A DNA stretch of 64,000 nucleotides from Sinomicrobium oceani. Its GTDB lineage: Bacteria > Bacteroidota > Bacteroidia > Flavobacteriales > Flavobacteriaceae. Below the pieces are notes generated by a model. The model was not told where the DNA came from and made no database searches. It saw nothing but the letters and a program-made list of their open reading frames with translations. The position numbers and the translations under genes were made by a program. How positions within the stretch are numbered: position 1 is the first letter of the stretch; every line of letters starts with the position of its first letter. The stretch covers positions 1 to 64,000 of the forward strand of contig NZ_FPJE01000022.1 in NCBI RefSeq assembly GCF_900119185.1, in the 5' to 3' direction. Of the stretch, positions 61,303 through 64,000 are shown piece after piece.

Positions 61303-62196
61303 ATGACAATGAACTTTACCCAATACAACAGCAGAAAGACCGTTGTGTGTGTGCTGTTGATGATAACCTTATTTCTGGCGGTATGCGGATGCGATACCGA
61401 AGGAGATCCCGTAACCGAAGAAACTTATGTAACCGTGCTCGGAAATAATTTTAATATCATAGGTGATAATCAAAACGAACTGTATTTTTTTATAAACGGA
61501 GACTCGCTGAAACCAAGAGAATATTATCCGGACGGCTCCGAACTTAAGATTGAGATCAGAAAGACTGCTGATGATAAGGTTTTGCTGGATAGCACGCGGA
61601 TCGCGGTATTCGGGGAAGAAATCAATATTACGGCATTTTATACCGAAGAAGGCATATTGATACCGATGGCTCCGCTAACAGAAGAAGACAAAGTACCGGC
61701 CCCGGAAGGATATCGCAAGGTAAGATTTATAAATTTCATAAAAGATGCTGATTTACTGGAAGGAAAAAGACTTAAACTGGACGTATATGGAGTGTATAAT
61801 ACCGGTCTTAACCCTCTTGGAATATATAACCAGGCTATGACCGAAAAACCGTTATACACACTCCCCGAAATACAACCCGATAATTTTTCGGTATTCTTTA
61901 CTATTCCCGAACTCGAAACGGCAGGAGAAGAAACAGGGCAGGAGCTGATAGGAACAGTAGCCAAAGTGTATAATGCCGCTACCGATGCATTGATTCTGGA
62001 TGCCTATATGGAAGAAGGAGAAGTGTTTCCCGGGTTCCCGGAATTCGGCACCAGTGTGAATGTAAGGGGAGAAAAGAGGATAGGCAATTTGTCGAATACC
62101 TCTATTTACACTGTGACAACCATACAATTACAGGCTACACTATACGAAGGGGTTTACCTGTACAGCCAGCTGCCTATAGAGGCACTGAGCGAATAA
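61303..62196 (+). CDS. Lipoprotein of unknown function
   Basis: Not recognised. From the MTMNFTQYN start the product has 297 residues with a lipoprotein signal (CVLLMITLFLAVCGC, lipid-bound Cys near residue 30). An alternative start lies 27 bases upstream (61276). The body is beta-rich, with two sections that might be related beta-sandwich domains (about 40-125 and 135-290), and contains few Cys. It is the last gene of the sigma/FecR/TonB locus, and may be another surface component of the same uptake system, or be expressed apart because of the hairpin before it. Confidence 0.7.
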   Translation: MTMNFTQYNSRKTVVCVLLMITLFLAVCGCDTEGDPVTEETYVTVLGNNFNIIGDNQNELYFFINGDSLKPREYYPDGSELKIEIRKTADDKVLLDSTRIAVFGEEINITAFYTEEGILIPMAPLTEEDKVPAPEGYRKVRFINFIKDADLLEGKRLKLDVYGVYNTGLNPLGIYNQAMTEKPLYTLPEIQPDNFSVFFTIPELETAGEETGQELIGTVAKVYNAATDALILDAYMEEGEVFPGFPEFGTSVNVRGEKRIGNLSNTSIYTVTTIQLQATLYEGVYLYSQLPIEALSE

Positions 62197-62531
62197 CAGC
62201 TGTAAAAAATACGTAGTATCTAAATAATTTCTTTTTTGAACTTAACCTGACTCTTCGCAAACCGGGGTTTCGTCTGACCTATTTCCCAATACCCCGGTTT
62301 CAAACCTTTAGATTGAAGGAATACCGAAGTCCGAAGCGCAATACACTTTCCCTGCTTAGGCCTTCGGTTTTTTGTTTTTCCTGTCGTGCCAAAGTATTTC
62401 CCGAACGGAAGAGAAAAGATAACAATGATGAATAGTAAAAAAAACATCCGTGCCACGGTACACAAGCATACGATCTGTCTTTCATCTTCCGGCGTTGCCG
62501 TAACACGGATGCGGGAGATGTTTGTAGAGGG
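62197..62531. other. Intergenic region between convergent genes
   Basis: 335 bases. One inverted repeat: AAACCGGGGT (62259-62268) and ACCCCGGTTT (62291-62300), perfect over 10 bases with a 22-base loop. No T-run follows on either strand, though it lies where convergent transcripts meet. Nothing else recognised; short open frames on the minus strand lack any domain. Confidence 0.4.
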
Positions 62532-62987
62532 TTAACGTATTCTGATATAATTTTCCGAAAAAGTACGGTTTCCGTCTTCATTGATACTGATTTGCCGGAA
62601 CCAGTCTTTTCCCTGCTGCAATTCGAATGAAAATACCCGGGACGTATCAATAATCCTCATCATGCTGGCCGAACCGTATTCGAGGGTTTCCGTAAGACTG
62701 GTATCGTTGGCCATATATTTTCCGTAGCCGTACCATTGCGTAGAGTCTTGCGGGACCCTTCGGCTCCACATTACTTTTCCGTCCTGATAGATTTTTACCT
62801 GCCTGTAACCTTCGGCATTGGGAAAACTATCCAGAACGTTATTAGCTTCATACGTGTAGTAATTCACCAACTCCCACACCCCTTCGAGTGATTGCGGAGT
62901 ATCTTTTTCAGCACCGGGGCCATGGGTCATCGCTAAGAATACCGTGGCCAGGAACACCATGATAAAAGCATAGATAAAATTTTTCAT
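62532..62987 (-). CDS. Small secreted lipocalin-like protein
   Basis: A 151-residue exported protein: signal peptide FIYAFIMVFLATVFLAMT, then a domain starting LEGVWELVNYYTYEANNVLDSFP, which has the GxW opening typical of lipocalin-like barrels (as in DUF4488-type proteins). Alternating beta strands follow (QVKIYQDGKVMWSRRVP, YGYGKYMANDTSLTETLEYGS). No catalytic motif. Alone between two intergenic gaps; function unknown. Confidence 0.7.
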   Translation of the reverse strand: MKNFIYAFIMVFLATVFLAMTHGPGAEKDTPQSLEGVWELVNYYTYEANNVLDSFPNAEGYRQVKIYQDGKVMWSRRVPQDSTQWYGYGKYMANDTSLTETLEYGSASMMRIIDTSRVFSFELQQGKDWFRQISINEDGNRTFSENYIRIR

Positions 62988-63303
62988 AATGCGCTGTTTT
63001 TTAGGTTAATGAAGTGTAGATGGTTCTTATCTAATTTACGTGAAATTAATGAATTATCATATTTTTTTCGGATATTTGTCGTTTTTTGCCTTAAAAATGC
63101 AAATGCGCTAAAAAGATAAAAATGTCGCAGCGGACAGCTAATTCTATTTAAACTTCAGGCAAGGGGAGTTGGCATAACTATTGCGATATACCTGTAGCTT
63201 ATACACGGGCTTAAATGTTTGTTTATTGATTTTTAGAGCGTTATTAAATAATAACTATTTATTCGAAAACTGTTGTAGTGACAGAATGACTCACAGAAAA
63301 TAT
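62988..63303. other. Intergenic region between divergent secreted-protein and lon genes
   Basis: 316 bases, AT-rich. Holds the sigma-54-like promoter described at 63169. A GTGA...TCAC imperfect palindrome lies just before the lon start (about 63278-63295) and might be a regulator site. No gene. Confidence 0.4.
63169..63184 (+). promoter_or_regulatory. Sigma-54-type promoter upstream of lon
   Basis: TTGGCATAACTATTGC fits the -24/-12 consensus TTGGCACG-N4-TTGC with the exact GG-to-GC spacing; only two positions (the CG after TTGGCA) differ. Transcription would start near 63196, about 108 bases before lon. No -7 motif of the housekeeping type was seen closer to the gene. Confidence 0.5.
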
Positions 63304-64000
63304 ATGGCTAAATCAAAGTTTTTAAATATGGACAGTTTGTCATTTCAGGGTGTTGATGAAGACGCGGAGCTTATCCCGTTAATGACCCCGGAAGACGAAG
63401 AAGAAATCAACAAAGAAGAACTTCCCGAAGAACTTCCCATATTGCCTTTACGCAATACGGTATTATTTCCGGGAGTTGTAATACCTATAACGGCCGGAAG
63501 AGACAAATCCATTCGGCTGATCAAGGATGCTAATAACGGCGATAAGGTGATCGGCGTAGTTTCTCAGAAGGATGAAGAAGTGGAAAACCCGGCTGTAGAA
63601 GACGTGAATACCCTGGGAACTGTGGCACGGATTCTTCGTGTGCTTCAGATGCCGGATGGAAACACCACCGTTATCATACAGGGGAAAAAGCGTTTTGAGA
63701 TCGATGAGATCATAACAACGGAGCCTTACATGAGGGCCAGGGTCAAGGAAGTGGAGGAAGTCAGACCCGAGCGGGAAAATCCGGAGTTTACAGCGATTAT
63801 CGAATCGATCAAAGAGCTTTCGCTTCAGATTATAAAAAACAGTCCCAATATTCCTTCGGAAGCATCTTTTGCGATTAAGAATATCGAAAGCGGTTCGTTT
63901 CTGATCAATTTCGTATCGTCCAACATGAACCTGAGCGTGAAAGAGAAGCAGGAACTGCTGGAAATGAATAACCTTCGGGAGCGTGCCCTGGCTACGTTAA
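63304..64000 (+). CDS. lon: Lon protease, N-terminal part (cut by window edge)
   Basis: ATP-dependent protease that degrades damaged and regulatory proteins. Only the first 232 codons are in the window; the frame is open to the edge. The Lon substrate-binding N-domain is clear: LPILPLRNTVLFPGVVIPI, GTVARILRVLQMPDG and IIQGKKRFEI, then a helical stretch (IIESIKELSLQIIKNSPNIPSEA). An acidic 40-residue extension (LMTPEDEEEINKEELPEE) precedes the domain, as in other Bacteroidota Lon proteins. ATPase and peptidase domains lie beyond the edge. Confidence 0.95.
   Translation, partial: MAKSKFLNMDSLSFQGVDEDAELIPLMTPEDEEEINKEELPEELPILPLRNTVLFPGVVIPITAGRDKSIRLIKDANNGDKVIGVVSQKDEEVENPAVEDVNTLGTVARILRVLQMPDGNTTVIIQGKKRFEIDEIITTEPYMRARVKEVEEVRPERENPEFTAIIESIKELSLQIIKNSPNIPSEASFAIKNIESGSFLINFVSSNMNLSVKEKQELLEMNNLRERALATL

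Noticed and set aside
62220-62465. 81-codon minus-strand open frame in the spacer before the small secreted protein
   Set aside because: No recognisable domain; it overlaps an inverted repeat in the convergent spacer and a competing frame in another register.

Overview
The window reads as chromosomal DNA of a Bacteroidota bacterium, most likely a Flavobacteriaceae member. Evidence seen in the sequence: two sigma/anti-sigma (ECF/FecR) loci each feeding a TonB-dependent receptor, a RagA/SusC plus RagB/SusD pair, very weak Shine-Dalgarno sequences, many genes preceded by the Bacteroidota -7 motif TAnnTTTG, the small membrane protein family CAL67264 next to ettA, a DUF6495 gene behind rpsF-rpsR-rplI, and a class I lanthipeptide-type leader typical of this phylum. 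No tRNA, rRNA or CRISPR array was recognised.

Layout. 1-125: tail of a transposase entering from the left. 640-9280 (minus strand): rplS with a structured leader, then a tripartite RND efflux set (TolC-like, permease, membrane fusion lipoprotein) behind an OmpR-type two-component pair. 9668-17123 (plus): ECF sigma, FecR, SusC, SusD and a small Cys-rich RiPP-like precursor. 17124-18316: a gene-free 1.2 kb stretch dominated by a nested tandem array (27 units of 21 bp, organised as about 4.5 copies of a 126-bp super-repeat). 18317-36061: housekeeping and metabolic genes (M1 aminopeptidase, acyl-CoA carboxylase beta subunit, ettA, an NlpC/P60-like protein without its cysteine, thiolase, sirtuin, TrmH, DEAD helicase, PAP2 phosphatase, rdgB, rlmH, nadC, BrkB-type membrane protein, DUF2147). 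36062-43701: priA, a LytTR regulator, rpsF-rpsR-rplI, DUF6495, hisS and a small membrane protein. 43704-49221 (minus): TPR sensor kinase, a lipoprotein and a FUSC-family transporter. 49306-54335: a divergent mutagenic repair cassette (S24/LexA-like repressor facing a Y-family polymerase overlapped by a short DnaE-type polymerase) with clear palindromic operators between them. 54594-62196 (plus): a second ECF/FecR/TonB-receptor locus that has, instead of a SusD, a beta-helix-like lipoprotein and another lipoprotein. 62532-64000: a small secreted protein and the N-terminal part of Lon with a sigma-54-type promoter.

How the parts work together. Each FecI/FecR/TonB locus fits the trans-envelope signalling model, in which the receptor's N-terminal STN domain talks to FecR, which releases the ECF sigma factor; in both loci a perfect 10-bp hairpin separates fecR from the receptor gene. 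The S24 repressor very probably controls both itself and the two error-prone polymerases through GGAA/TTCC palindromes that overlap their promoters. The most unusual structure is the 21-bp/126-bp array: the period equals two helical turns, almost every unit carries a version of the odd palindrome TTAGCnGCTAA, and one copy has lost exactly one 21-bp unit. It looks like a phased protein-binding array, not a coding repeat.

All gene functions are inferred from recognisable family features in the translated sequence; no database search was run.
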